Origin: Acidimicrobiales bacterium
GTDB taxonomy: Bacteria > Actinomycetota > Acidimicrobiia > Acidimicrobiales > AC-14
Length of the DNA stretch: 64,000 nt
NCBI GenBank assembly: GCA_025463925.1
Contig: JAODBK010000091.1
Coordinates: forward strand, 1 to 64,000
Reading direction: 5' to 3'
The notes beneath the pieces are model-generated. The model was not told the origin of the DNA. It did no database searches and saw only the letters and a list, made by a program, of their open reading frames with translations. Made by a program: the position numbers and the translations under genes. How positions within the stretch are numbered: the first letter of the stretch is position 1; each line of letters begins with the position of its first letter. Of the stretch, positions 8,028-16,152 are shown in pieces.

Positions 8028-9734
8028 GTGCGCCGTCTCGTCGTCCTCGGACTGGTGTTGCTCGTCGCGGCCGGATCGGCGGGCGCGGCCGGGGCCACGC
8101 CGGTCGACCTCCGGGCCCCGAAGATCACCGACCAGTTCGTCGACGTCGGTGGCGGCGTACGCCTCGACACCACGCTGATCGTGCCGGCGGGCGCCGACCC
8201 CACGCACCCTGTTCCGGCGGTCGTGCTGGCGCACGGCTGGAACCTCGTCAAGGGCGTGGAGATGGACGAGGGCAGGCAGCTCGCGGCCCACGGCTATCTC
8301 GTGCTGCTGTACTCCGCCCGGGGCCACGGGTCGTCGACCGGGGTGTCGACGTTCGACCGGCCCGACGCCGAGGGGGCCGACGTCCGGAAGCTGGTCGACT
8401 GGTTGGCAAGCCGGCCCGAGGTGCTCAAGGACGGTCCCGGTGACCCGCGCGTCGGGATCTCCGGCCAGTCGTACGGCGGGGCCATCGCGCTGATCGCCGC
8501 CGGCCTCGACACCCGCATCGACGCCGTCTTCGCCGAGATCACGTGGAGCGATCTCGATCACGCGTTCGCGCCGAACGACGACGAGGTGGCGCGCGCCCAG
8601 GGCGTCGGCGGCCCGCTCAAGCAGCAATACCTCGACTTCCTGTTCCCCACGTGCAAGCTGACGCCGGACATGTGTGCCGCGCTCAGCTCGGCCCACGCCG
8701 CCGGCCACGCCACGTCGGAGTTCCAAAAGGCGTTCGGGCCGTCGAGCCCGGTGACGCTCGCCGACCGCATCCGCGCGCCGGTGCTGCTGGTGCAGGGTGA
8801 ACGCGACACGCTCTTCGGGGTCGACGAGGCGGTGACGACGTTCAACCGCATCAAGGCGGAAGGGCGTTCCGAGGTCGCGATGATCTGGACGTCGGGCGGC
8901 CACGGCTATCCCGACCCGCCCGCGGAACGCGACGTCAAGACGCCGGACCCGAAGGACGTCGTCGCGTCGCGGCTGTACGTCTGGTTCGACCGCTACCTGA
9001 AGGTGATCCGCTCGGTCGCGCCCGGCGTCGAGTTCACGTGGTGGGATCGGAGCAGTGGCCGGTGGCGGACGTCGCCGTCGTACCCGATCCTCGGCGAGCA
9101 GACCATCGCGCTCCGGCCTACGGGCCCGATGACGATGACCAGCCCGGCCGGCGGGCAACCGGCGTCCTATCGCGAGTCGCCCGGCGCGATGGCCGACCCG
9201 GCCAACGCCGCCAAGCCGCCGACCGATCCGCCAGGCCAGGCGGTCGTCCTCGAATCGGCGCCGCTCGGGACCTCCGCCGACGTCGTGGGCCCGCCGCGGC
9301 TGAAGGTGACGCTGTCGTCGGCCACCGGCGAGATCGTCGTCTTTGCGACGCTGTTCGACGTCGCGCCCGACGGGACGGCGCGCATGATCCCGCGCGACGT
9401 TGCCGCGGTGCGGATCACCGGCGCGCCCGGCCAGGCCAGCGAGCGCACGATCGACCTGCGGGGCGTCACCGAGCCGGTCGCCGCCGGCCATCGACTGCGC
9501 GTCGTGCTGGCGTCCACCGACGCCGGGTACGGGGCCCGCGCCGCGGCCGACACCTACACCGTCAGCGGCCCGCTCGAGCTCACGTTGCCGGTGCTGCCCC
9601 ACGAGACGCACGCCGGCGGCCCGTTGGCCGTGGCGGGTGGCGTGGTCCTCGGGCTCCTTTTGTTGGCGTTCGCGCTGTTCCGCACCCGCCGGACTCGTGG
9701 AACGCGCCGGCCGGGGGAAGTACCCTCTGCGTGA
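8028..9734 (+). CDS. Secreted, membrane-anchored CocE/S15-type alpha/beta hydrolase
   Basis: The protein has a signal peptide (RRLVVLGLVLLVAAGSAGAA) and an alpha/beta hydrolase core. PAVVLAHGWN is the oxyanion region and VGISGQSYGGAIALIAAG contains the nucleophile Ser in a GxSxGG elbow. RAPVLLVQGERDTLFG is the acidic strand and WTSGGHGYP carries the probable catalytic His. The second half is a beta-rich domain like the C-terminal jelly roll of X-Pro dipeptidyl peptidase/CocE proteins. A final helix (AVAGGVVLGLLLLAFALF) followed by Arg residues would anchor it to the membrane. It is likely an extracellular esterase or peptidase; the substrate is unknown. It starts 2 bp after pyrE. Confidence 0.88.
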   Translation: MRRLVVLGLVLLVAAGSAGAAGATPVDLRAPKITDQFVDVGGGVRLDTTLIVPAGADPTHPVPAVVLAHGWNLVKGVEMDEGRQLAAHGYLVLLYSARGHGSSTGVSTFDRPDAEGADVRKLVDWLASRPEVLKDGPGDPRVGISGQSYGGAIALIAAGLDTRIDAVFAEITWSDLDHAFAPNDDEVARAQGVGGPLKQQYLDFLFPTCKLTPDMCAALSSAHAAGHATSEFQKAFGPSSPVTLADRIRAPVLLVQGERDTLFGVDEAVTTFNRIKAEGRSEVAMIWTSGGHGYPDPPAERDVKTPDPKDVVASRLYVWFDRYLKVIRSVAPGVEFTWWDRSSGRWRTSPSYPILGEQTIALRPTGPMTMTSPAGGQPASYRESPGAMADPANAAKPPTDPPGQAVVLESAPLGTSADVVGPPRLKVTLSSATGEIVVFATLFDVAPDGTARMIPRDVAAVRITGAPGQASERTIDLRGVTEPVAAGHRLRVVLASTDAGYGARAAADTYTVSGPLELTLPVLPHETHAGGPLAVAGGVVLGLLLLAFALFRTRRTRGTRRPGEVPSA

Positions 9735-9762
9735 ACCCGGGGGAATCGGGAGGGGGCGTGCA

Positions 9763-10023
9763 GTGAACCTGTCAGAGCGGCTCTCAGCGGCCAAACTCAG
9801 GCGCGAGGGATTCGAGGATGTGCCCGGCCCGGACGTCGACGTCGAATCGGCGGAGCCGGTCCACTCGCCTGGGTGGGGCAAGCCCGGCCCGTGCCCGCGC
9901 TGCACGACGATGGGCGAGGTCGACTTCATCGACCTGGTGCGCGCCATCACCAGCCAGCACTGCCCGAGCTGCGGATTCGAGTGGGTGCTCAGCCGGGCCG
10001 ATTTCGACGCGCTGACCAGCTGA
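9763..10023 (+). CDS. Small zinc-ribbon protein
   Basis: An 86-residue protein starts at GTG 9763, with GGGAGGGGG just upstream as ribosome site. The C-terminal half contains CPRC and, about 28 residues later, CPSCGFEW, a treble-clef or zinc-ribbon layout with four Cys ligands. The N-terminal half is charged and has no recognised fold. It could be a nucleic-acid-binding or partner-binding factor, but no specific function can be assigned. It is convergent with the E1 gene, only 23 bp away. Confidence 0.7.
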   Translation: MNLSERLSAAKLRREGFEDVPGPDVDVESAEPVHSPGWGKPGPCPRCTTMGEVDFIDLVRAITSQHCPSCGFEWVLSRADFDALTS

Positions 10024-10046
10024 TCAGCTGACCCGGCCGCGGCCCG

Positions 10047-12152
10047 TCACTCGGCGCACAGCGCCTTCGCGGCGCTGACGATCTCGGCCGCGCCGATCTG
10101 CACCGCGCCCTCCATCGGTCCGGCGAACGGCATGGCGGGCACGTCGGGCATGGCGAGGCGCCGCACCGGTGCATCGAGGTCGTAGAACGCCTCCTCGGCG
10201 ACGAGCGCCGCGACCTCGGCACCGACGCCGAAGCTGACGTTGTCCTCGTGCACCACCAGCACGCGACCGGTCTTCGCGACCGACGCCAGGATGGTGTCGC
10301 GGTCCAGTGGCGCGATCGTCCGCAGGTCGATCACCTCGATCGACGGCCCGCCGTCGGCCGCCAGCGCGTCGGCCGCCTCGACCGCGAGGTGACGGTGCAA
10401 CCCGTAGGTGACGATGGTCATGTCGTCGCCGGGCCGGGCGATGGCGGCCACGCCGATCGGCACCCGCCAGGTCGGATCGTCGGGCACCGGGCCCTTGATG
10501 AGCCGGTACGTCTTCTTGTGCTCGAGGAACAGCACCGGGTCGGGGTCGTAGACCGCCTCGCGCAGCAGACCGGCGATGTCGGCCGGCGTCGACGGTGCGA
10601 CGACCTTGAGCCCGGCGACGTGCGCGTAGAACGCCTCGATCGACTGCGAGTGGTACAGCGCGCCGTGCACGCCGCCGCCCCAGGGCGCGCGGACGACCAT
10701 CGGCACGCTGAAGTCGCCGTTGGAGCGGTAGTGGATCTTGGCGGCCTCGCTGACCAGCTGGTCGAAGGCCGAGTGGATGAAGTCGGCGAACTGGATCTCG
10801 GCGATCGGCAGCAGGCCGGCCAGCGCGTGGCCGATCGCCACGCCGACGATGCTCGACTCGGCCAGCGGGGTGTCGATGACGCGCTCGTCGCCGAACGCCG
10901 CGTGCAGGCCGTCGGTGGCGCGGAACACGCCGCCACGCGGCCCGACGTCCTCGCCCAGCACCACGACGCGTTCGTTGGCGGCCATGAGGTCGTGCAATGT
11001 CTGCCGCACGGCGTCGACGATCGTCCGCTCGGTCACCGCGTCGGGCATCGGCGGTTCGGGTGCGACGTCGACCGGCGCGTCGCCCATCCCCGCCGGCACC
11101 CGGGGGATCGGTCGCAGCGGCTTGGCGTAGACGCGCGTGAACGCGGTCTCGGGCGCCGCCGGGGCCGCCGCCTCGGCCCGCTTGGCGGCGTCGTCGACCT
11201 CGGCCCGCACCTCCTCCTCGAGCTGCTCCTCGCGCTGCTCGGAGAGCAGGCGTTGCTCGATGACGTACTGCTTCATCCGTTGCAGCGGGTCCTTCTTCCG
11301 CCACGCCTCCACCTCTTGTGGCGTGCGGTAGGTGCGGTCGTCGTCGTCGGAGGTGTGCGCGAGGTAGCGGTACGTCTTGCACTCGACCAGTGTCGGGCCC
11401 TCGCCCTTGCGGGCATGACGAACCGCCGCGTGCACCGCGCTGAACACGTCGAGGGGATCGTTGCCGTCGACGATCATGCCGGGCATGCCGTAAGAGTGCG
11501 CGTGCTGCGCGATGTTCTCGACCGCCGACTCCTTCGAGAGCGGCACCGAGATCGCGTAGCCGTTGTTCTCGCACACGAACACCAGCGGCAACTTGTGGAT
11601 GCCGGCGTAGTTCATGGCTTCGTGGAAGTCGCCCTTGGACGCGGCCCCGTCGCCGAAGTACGCGACCGCGACGCGGTCGGTGCCCTGCATCCGCAGCGCC
11701 TGGGCGATGCCGGCGGCGTGCGGCAGGTGGGTCGCGATCGGCGACGAGCCGGTGATGATGCCGAGCTCCGACGAGCCCCAGTGGTTCGGCATCTGCCGGC
11801 CGCCCGAGTTGGGGTCCTCGGGCCGGGCGAACACCGCGAGCATCACGTCGTACGCAGTCATGCCGAGCGTCAGCACGACCCCGAGGTCGCGGTAGTACGG
11901 CAGCACCACGTCGTGGCCCTTGCGGACGGCCCACGCCGACCCGACCTGCGCGCCCTCGTGCCCCTGGCCGCTGACGACGAACGCCGCCTTGCCCATGCGG
12001 TTCAGGCCCCAGATCTTCTGGTCGAGCAGGCGGGCGAGGAGGATGGTGCGGTAGATGCCGAGCAGGTCGGCCTCGGCGAGACCGAGGTCGGTGTGGCGGT
12101 CGTGCAGATGGAGCGCGGCGAGCTCGTCGGCATGGGTGACGCTGGCGGTCAT
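10047..12152 (-). CDS. Branched-chain-type 2-oxoacid dehydrogenase E1, alpha and beta subunits fused
   Basis: E1 decarboxylates branched-chain 2-oxoacids using thiamine diphosphate and passes the acyl group to the lipoyl E2. Residues 1-330 are the alpha part, with the thiamine motif from GDGAASKGDF (about residue 167) to ENNGYAIS. A charged linker follows, and from about residue 375 the beta part begins (RTIVDAVRQTLHDLMAANER, then VVVLGEDVG), containing APWGGGVHGALYHSQ. In most bacteria the two subunits are separate; here they form one 701-residue chain. ATG 12152 has GGGGGG upstream and overlaps the dehydrogenase stop by 4 bp. No E2 or E3 gene is near. Confidence 0.93.
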   Translation of the reverse strand: MTASVTHADELAALHLHDRHTDLGLAEADLLGIYRTILLARLLDQKIWGLNRMGKAAFVVSGQGHEGAQVGSAWAVRKGHDVVLPYYRDLGVVLTLGMTAYDVMLAVFARPEDPNSGGRQMPNHWGSSELGIITGSSPIATHLPHAAGIAQALRMQGTDRVAVAYFGDGAASKGDFHEAMNYAGIHKLPLVFVCENNGYAISVPLSKESAVENIAQHAHSYGMPGMIVDGNDPLDVFSAVHAAVRHARKGEGPTLVECKTYRYLAHTSDDDDRTYRTPQEVEAWRKKDPLQRMKQYVIEQRLLSEQREEQLEEEVRAEVDDAAKRAEAAAPAAPETAFTRVYAKPLRPIPRVPAGMGDAPVDVAPEPPMPDAVTERTIVDAVRQTLHDLMAANERVVVLGEDVGPRGGVFRATDGLHAAFGDERVIDTPLAESSIVGVAIGHALAGLLPIAEIQFADFIHSAFDQLVSEAAKIHYRSNGDFSVPMVVRAPWGGGVHGALYHSQSIEAFYAHVAGLKVVAPSTPADIAGLLREAVYDPDPVLFLEHKKTYRLIKGPVPDDPTWRVPIGVAAIARPGDDMTIVTYGLHRHLAVEAADALAADGGPSIEVIDLRTIAPLDRDTILASVAKTGRVLVVHEDNVSFGVGAEVAALVAEEAFYDLDAPVRRLAMPDVPAMPFAGPMEGAVQIGAAEIVSAAKALCAE

Positions 12153-13234
12153 GGACCCCCCCGGGACGTGCGGATCGAGTGGACGTGCGTCAGGTCGGCG
12201 ATGCGTCGCTCGGCCAGCCGTTCGGCCGCCTCCGCGGTGGTGATGCCGCCGGTCGCCGCGGTGGTGATGACCGCGAGCGTCGTGTCGAAGATCCGGCGGA
12301 CTGCGGCGTACGCCCGCTCGCGGTGGTACCCGCCGACGGAGAGCTCGTCGGCGATGTTGATGACGCCGCCGGCATTGACGACGAAGTCCGGTGCGTACAG
12401 CACACCGGCCTCGGCCAACCGGCGGGCGTCGTCCGGTTCGGCGAGCTGGTTGTTGGCTGACCCGACGACGGCGGCACTGCGCAGCTCGGGGATGGTTGCG
12501 GTGTTCAAGACGGCGCCGAGCGCGCACGGCGCGTAGATGTCGCACTCGACCGCGTGGACCTTCTCGACCGGCGCGGTGTCCACCGCGAAGTCGCGAGCGA
12601 CCCGTGCGACCGCGCTGGGATCGACGTCGGCGACGGTGACACGCGCCCGCTCCTCGACGAGGTGGCGCACGAGGTTGGAACCGACCTTGCCGACGCCGGC
12701 GATGACGACATGGCGGCCTTCGAGCGCGCTCTCGTCCCACAGGTGGCGGGCCACCGCCTTCATCCCGTGCAGCACGCCGTACGCAGTCGCGGCCGACGGG
12801 TCGCCGCTGCCGCCGAGGGCCCGGCTGACGCCGGTGACGTGCCGGGTCTCGCGCCGGATGAGGTCCATGTCGGCCTGCGTGGTGCCCACGTCCTCGGCGG
12901 TGATGTAGCGGCCGCCGAGCGAGTCGACGAACCGCGCGTAGGCGCGGAGGAGGGACTCCGACTTGTCCGTGGTGGGATCGCCGAGGATCACGGCCTTGCC
13001 GCCGCCGAGGTCGAGGCCGGCCGCGGCCGACTTGTACGTCATGCCGCGTGCCAGTCGGATCACGTCCTCGAGGGCGTCGTCCTCGTCGGCGTACGGATAG
13101 AAGCGGGTGCCGCCGAGGGCCGGGCCCAGACGGGTCGAATGAACGCACACGACGGCCCGAAGTCCCGTCGGGCGGTCGTGACAGAAGACGACCTGCTCGT
13201 AGTCGTCAGCGCCGATCCGGTCGAAGACCTTCAC
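12149..13234 (-). CDS. Leucine/valine dehydrogenase
   Basis: This enzyme reversibly deaminates branched-chain amino acids to 2-oxoacids with NAD. The 361-residue protein has LGGTRFYPYADEDDALEDV and MTYKSAAAGLDLGGGKAVI. Lys68 and Lys80 fall exactly at the substrate and catalytic Lys positions of Bacillus leucine dehydrogenase. The NAD fold follows with VVIAGVGKVGSNL and VTVADVD, and VVNAGGVINIADE is typical of the Val/Leu branch. It overlaps the fused E1 gene by 4 bp, so the pair performs two successive steps: amino acid to oxoacid, then oxidative decarboxylation. This fits branched-chain amino-acid use or supply of branched fatty-acid primers. Confidence 0.93.
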   Translation of the reverse strand: MKVFDRIGADDYEQVVFCHDRPTGLRAVVCVHSTRLGPALGGTRFYPYADEDDALEDVIRLARGMTYKSAAAGLDLGGGKAVILGDPTTDKSESLLRAYARFVDSLGGRYITAEDVGTTQADMDLIRRETRHVTGVSRALGGSGDPSAATAYGVLHGMKAVARHLWDESALEGRHVVIAGVGKVGSNLVRHLVEERARVTVADVDPSAVARVARDFAVDTAPVEKVHAVECDIYAPCALGAVLNTATIPELRSAAVVGSANNQLAEPDDARRLAEAGVLYAPDFVVNAGGVINIADELSVGGYHRERAYAAVRRIFDTTLAVITTAATGGITTAEAAERLAERRIADLTHVHSIRTSRGGP

Positions 13235-13325
13235 CCTCCGCCGAGCGTACCTCCCGCTCCTCGGCTACCTGCGGTTGCCCGGACTAGTCAATTCGGATGG
13301 TGCATTTTTGAGCACTTCGGGCTAT

Positions 13326-13347
13326 CGACCGACATACGGGTCGGTCG
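13326..13347. promoter_or_regulatory. Perfect inverted repeat upstream of bldC
   Basis: CGACCGAC, a six-base spacer (ATACGG), and GTCGGTCG form a perfect 8-bp inverted repeat 44 bp before the bldC start, in the gap shared with the divergent dehydrogenase operon. It could be an operator for either gene or a leader hairpin. Confidence 0.5.
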
Positions 13348-13390
13348 TAACTTCAAAGGAGCAATCGGACATTCATCGGAGAACGCACAC

Positions 13391-13588
13391 ATGGCCGACA
13401 ATGAAAACCGCGATCAGCTGCTCACGCCTTCCGAGGTTGCGCAGATGTTCCGGGTGAACCCGAAGACCGTGACCCGCTGGGCTCGTGCCGGCAAGATCAC
13501 GGCCATCCGCACGCTGGGCGGCCATCGTCGCTTCCGGGCGTCGGAGGTCGAGGCCTTTCTCGCACAGGCCGAACGGGCCGAGGCGTAA
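13391..13588 (+). CDS. bldC: BldC-family MerR-like DNA-binding regulator
   Basis: The 65-residue protein is a single winged helix-turn-helix: LLTPSEVAQMFRVNPKTV, then RWARAGKITAIRTLGGHRRF. These are nearly the same residues as Streptomyces BldC, including the TLGGHRR wing. In Streptomyces BldC delays sporulation and binds cooperatively to direct repeats; its role in other actinobacteria is less clear. ATG 13391 is used, with GGAG at 13377-13380. The gene is alone and preceded by an inverted repeat. It is divergent from the branched-chain amino-acid operon, which could be one of its targets. Confidence 0.93.
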   Translation: MADNENRDQLLTPSEVAQMFRVNPKTVTRWARAGKITAIRTLGGHRRFRASEVEAFLAQAERAEA

Positions 13589-13688
13589 CCAACAGTCCAA
13601 ACGAACGACCGGGCGGGCCCGGCCGGCTACCACGATCGCCGGCCGTGCCTTTCCGATCGAGTGGTGACTGGCGGGTACGGTCCTCGGC

Positions 13689-14417
13689 GTGATCGAGGCC
13701 GTCACCTTCGACTTCTGGAACACCCTCGTCTACGAGGAGCGCGGCCATCTCCGAGGCCGCCGGCTCGCCGCGTGGGCAGGGATCCTCGAGGACGCCGGCT
13801 TCGCGTGCGAACGGCAGCAGCTCGACGCCGCCTTCGACGATTCCTGGCAGGCGTACGTCCGGGCCTGGACGGCCAACCAGCAGTTCCTCGCGGTGCGGGG
13901 CGCCGAGCACTGCCTCGAAGCGCTCGGCCATGACGTCCCGCCCGACGTGCGCGAGACGCTGATCGAGGCGTTCACCACCGCGGGCGACGACGCCGAGCTG
14001 CACCTCACCGACGGCGTCGCCGAGTGCCTCCGGTCCCTCCGGGGGGCCGGCGTGCGACTCGGGATCGTGTGCGACGTCGGCATGACGCCGTCGCGGGCGC
14101 TGCGGGCGCACCTCCAGCGGAACGGCGTGCTCGACCTGTTCGACCACTGGTCGTTCTCCGACGAGGTCGGCTGGTACAAGCCGGCGCCCGAGATCTTCCG
14201 GCACGCGCTGGCCGGACTCGGCGGGATCGCGCCAGGCCGGGCGGCTCACGTGGGCGACATCCGGCGGACCGACGTGGCCGGCGCGCTCGGCATGGGGATG
14301 GTCGCGGTCCGCTATTCAGGCGTGAGCGACGACCAGACCGAGGATCAGCCCGAGGCGACGCACGTGGTGGCCGACCACCGCCGGCTGCCCGCCGTCCTGG
14401 GCGTCGCCGTCGCCTGA
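13689..14417 (+). CDS. HAD-superfamily hydrolase
   Basis: The 242-residue protein carries the four HAD motifs: VTFDFWNTLVYEE with the nucleophile Asp (Trp replaces the more common residue, so the motif is DFWNT), a Thr/Ser in LGIVCDVGMTPS, Lys in GWYKPAPEIF, and the acidic HVGDIRRTDVAGA. The cap looks like the helical subclass I type. It probably removes phosphate or a halide from a small metabolite; the substrate is unknown. GTG 13689 is preceded closely by a TACGGT box, suggesting a nearly leaderless message. Confidence 0.88.
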   Translation: MIEAVTFDFWNTLVYEERGHLRGRRLAAWAGILEDAGFACERQQLDAAFDDSWQAYVRAWTANQQFLAVRGAEHCLEALGHDVPPDVRETLIEAFTTAGDDAELHLTDGVAECLRSLRGAGVRLGIVCDVGMTPSRALRAHLQRNGVLDLFDHWSFSDEVGWYKPAPEIFRHALAGLGGIAPGRAAHVGDIRRTDVAGALGMGMVAVRYSGVSDDQTEDQPEATHVVADHRRLPAVLGVAVA

Positions 14418-14428
14418 CCCGCCCCAGA

Positions 14429-14514
14429 GTTCTTTGCACCGGCGACCACCGCGCGGGTGGGCAAACGTTCAAAGAACGGGACGAACCGCGCTCAGGCCGG
14501 GCCGGGTGCGTGCC
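14429..14514 (+). promoter_or_regulatory. Candidate GEMM-like (cyclic-di-GMP-I type) riboswitch leader, divergent
   Basis: The gap between the HAD stop and the NlpC/P60 start carries GGGCAAAC (14459-14466), then CGTTC-AAA-GAACG, then GGGACG (14478-14483), and later GCCGGGT with GTGCCGAAG. In cyclic-di-GMP-I riboswitches the order is GGCAAAC, a short hairpin, GGGACGCAAAGCC, and finally GCCGGGTTGCCG. The match is strong in the first half. It is weaker in the second: CAAAGCC reads AACCGCG, and GCG is inserted before TGCCG. An outer repeat, GTTCTTTG (14429-14436) with CAAAGAAC (14470-14477), can compete with the inner hairpin. The identity is a proposal from motif reading, not a covariance search. 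Confidence 0.45.
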
Positions 14515-15877
14515 GAAGTCCCGGAGGATGCGTGCACTCGCGGTGGCATTTGGGGTGATCGGGCTGTCGCTGGTGGCGACGGTTCCCCCGGCCGCGGCGA
14601 CAGTGCCGGCGCCGACGGTCGTCCGCCTCGCCGGCGGCACCGATGACGCCACCGCGGCTGCGGTCTCGTCGGCGACGTTCGCGCCCGGTGTCGAGGCGGC
14701 GTTCGTGGCCACGTCGGCCGTCTTTGCCGATGCGCTCTCCGGCGGCCCGGCGGCGGCTCGCTCCGGTGGCCCGATGCTGCTGACCGCGACCGACGCGTTG
14801 CCGGCTGCGACCACCGCCGAACTTCAGCGGCTGGCGCCGAAGAGGATCGTCGTGCTCGGCGGGCCGGCGGCGGTGTCGCCCGTCGTCGAGGGCGCGCTCG
14901 GCGCCATCGCCCCGGTGTCGCGCCTCGCCGGTGCCGACCGGTACGAGACCGCGGCCGCGGTGTCGGCGGCCACGTTCGCCGCGGGCGTCGGCACCGCCTA
15001 CGTCGCCACCGGCGAGAACTTCGCCGACGCGCTCTCGGGCGGCCCGGCGGCCGCGAAGACCGGGAGCCCGATGTTGCTGACCGCGACCGGGTCGGTGCCG
15101 GCGGCGACGACGACCGAGTTGCAGCGGCTGGCGCCGAAGAGGATCGTCGTGCTCGGCGGGACCTCGGCGGTGACCGCCGCCGTCGTCACCTCGCTCCAGT
15201 CGATCGCGCCGGTGACGCGCCTCGCCGGTGACACCCGGTACTCGACCGCGGCCGCGGTGTCGGCGGCCACGTTCGCGGCGGGCACCGCGACCGCGTACGT
15301 GGCGACCGGCGAGACCTTCGCCGACGCCCTCGTGGGTGGCCCGGCGGCAGCCCGCCAAGGCGGGCCGATGATCCTCACGCCGGCGTCGGGCCCTCCGGTC
15401 GCGGTGAAGCTGGAGATCAGCCGGCTGTTGCCGGCGCACGTCGTCGTGGTCGGCACGACGGCGTCGGTGCCCGCGGCCGCGATCGCGGCGGTCACCGAGG
15501 CGACCGGCGCCGGTCTGCCCGACCCGTCACCGAACGCGTCGATCGCGGTCGGCACCGCGAACGCGCAGCTCGGCAAGCCGTACCTCTACGGCGGGGCCGG
15601 GCCCGACAGCTTCGACTGCTCGGGGCTCGTGATGTTCGCGTGGAACGCCGCGGGCGTGACGTTGCCGCACTACACCGTCGCCCAGCAGGACCTCCTCCCG
15701 TTCGTGCCGGTGAGCCTGCTGGCGCCCGGTGACGCGGTGTTCTTCGGCGCGCCGGCGTACCACGTCGGCATCTACATCGGGAACGGCCAGATGATCGAGG
15801 CCCCGAAGACCGGCGTGCCGGTCCGCATCGCGTCGATCCAGCGCACCGACCTCGCAGGCGGCGGCCGCCCGACCTGA
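14510..15877 (+). CDS. Secreted cell-wall protein: three CWB2 repeats plus NlpC/P60 peptidase
   Basis: After a signal peptide (MRALAVAFGVIGLSLVATVP) come three cell-wall-binding type 2 repeats of about 95 residues. Each has a RLAG-x-RYxTAAAVSAATFA strand, FADAL-GGPAAA and RIVVLGG-type segment. The last 120 residues are an NlpC/P60 domain with catalytic Cys in FDCSGLVMFAW and His in YHVGIYIGNGQMIEAP, expected to cut peptidoglycan stem peptides. It would sit on the cell wall and remodel it. GTG 14510 gives a basic VPKSRR start before the hydrophobic core. ATG 14528 is possible, but GGAGG lies directly against it. The leader resembles a GEMM riboswitch. Confidence 0.92.
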   Translation: MPKSRRMRALAVAFGVIGLSLVATVPPAAATVPAPTVVRLAGGTDDATAAAVSSATFAPGVEAAFVATSAVFADALSGGPAAARSGGPMLLTATDALPAATTAELQRLAPKRIVVLGGPAAVSPVVEGALGAIAPVSRLAGADRYETAAAVSAATFAAGVGTAYVATGENFADALSGGPAAAKTGSPMLLTATGSVPAATTTELQRLAPKRIVVLGGTSAVTAAVVTSLQSIAPVTRLAGDTRYSTAAAVSAATFAAGTATAYVATGETFADALVGGPAAARQGGPMILTPASGPPVAVKLEISRLLPAHVVVVGTTASVPAAAIAAVTEATGAGLPDPSPNASIAVGTANAQLGKPYLYGGAGPDSFDCSGLVMFAWNAAGVTLPHYTVAQQDLLPFVPVSLLAPGDAVFFGAPAYHVGIYIGNGQMIEAPKTGVPVRIASIQRTDLAGGGRPT

Positions 15878-15884
15878 CCCAGAG

Positions 15885-15957
15885 TGGTCGGGCGCGGGAT
15901 CGATCCGCGGACCTCGCGCTTTTCAGGCGCGCGCTCTACCAACTGAGCTACCCGACC
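15885..15957 (-). tRNA. tRNA-Phe (GAA)
   Basis: The minus strand folds into a full cloverleaf: acceptor GGTCGGG paired with CCCGACC, D-arm AGCTCAGTTGGTAGAGC, anticodon loop CTGAAAA with anticodon GAA, and T-loop GGATCGATCCC. CCA is not encoded. It is the last of three tRNA genes read in the same direction. Confidence 0.95.
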
Positions 15958-15967
15958 GTGACTTGTG

Positions 15968-16042
15968 CGGTCCTGACGGGATTTGAACCCGCGACCTCCG
16001 GCTTGACAGGCCGGCGTGCACTCCAAACTGCACCACAGGACC
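15968..16042 (-). tRNA. tRNA-Asp (GTC)
   Basis: The acceptor stem GGTCCTG pairs with CAGGACC, the anticodon loop CTGTCAA sits on a GCCGG stem and gives anticodon GTC, and the T-arm reads GCGGGTTCAAATCCCG. It lies 10 bp from tRNA-Phe and 16 bp from tRNA-Glu, so the three are probably one transcript. Confidence 0.95.
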
Positions 16043-16058
16043 AAGCGTTGTTGTGGAG

Positions 16059-16131
16059 CACCCCCAACGGGATTCGAACCCGTGCTGCCGCCTTGAAAGG
16101 GCGGTGTCCTAGGCCGCTAGACGATGGGGGC
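16059..16131 (-). tRNA. tRNA-Glu (TTC)
   Basis: The acceptor GCCCCCA pairs with TGGGGGT (a G-U first pair), the anticodon loop CTTTCAA sits on a CCGCC stem and gives TTC, and the T-arm is ACGGGTTCGAATCCCGT. It is the first gene of the Glu-Asp-Phe cluster. Confidence 0.95.
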
Positions 16132-16152
16132 CTACGTCCGATTGAGGGCGCT

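Noticed and set aside
10017-10030. Palindrome CAGCTGATCAGCTG as a regulatory site
   Set aside because: It overlaps the stop of the zinc-ribbon gene between convergent genes, where no promoter is expected; more likely chance or part of a weak terminator.
10047-13148. A single 1033-residue protein covering E1 and the region upstream of it
   Set aside because: The upstream half of that frame overlaps the well-supported dehydrogenase gene in another frame and is Arg-rich without any domain; the E1 domain starts at ATG 12152 with its own ribosome site.
14429-14477. Plain terminator of the HAD hydrolase gene
   Set aside because: The outer repeat has a loop of over 30 bases and no U tract, and the sequence inside shows ordered GEMM-like motifs; a terminator reading explains less.
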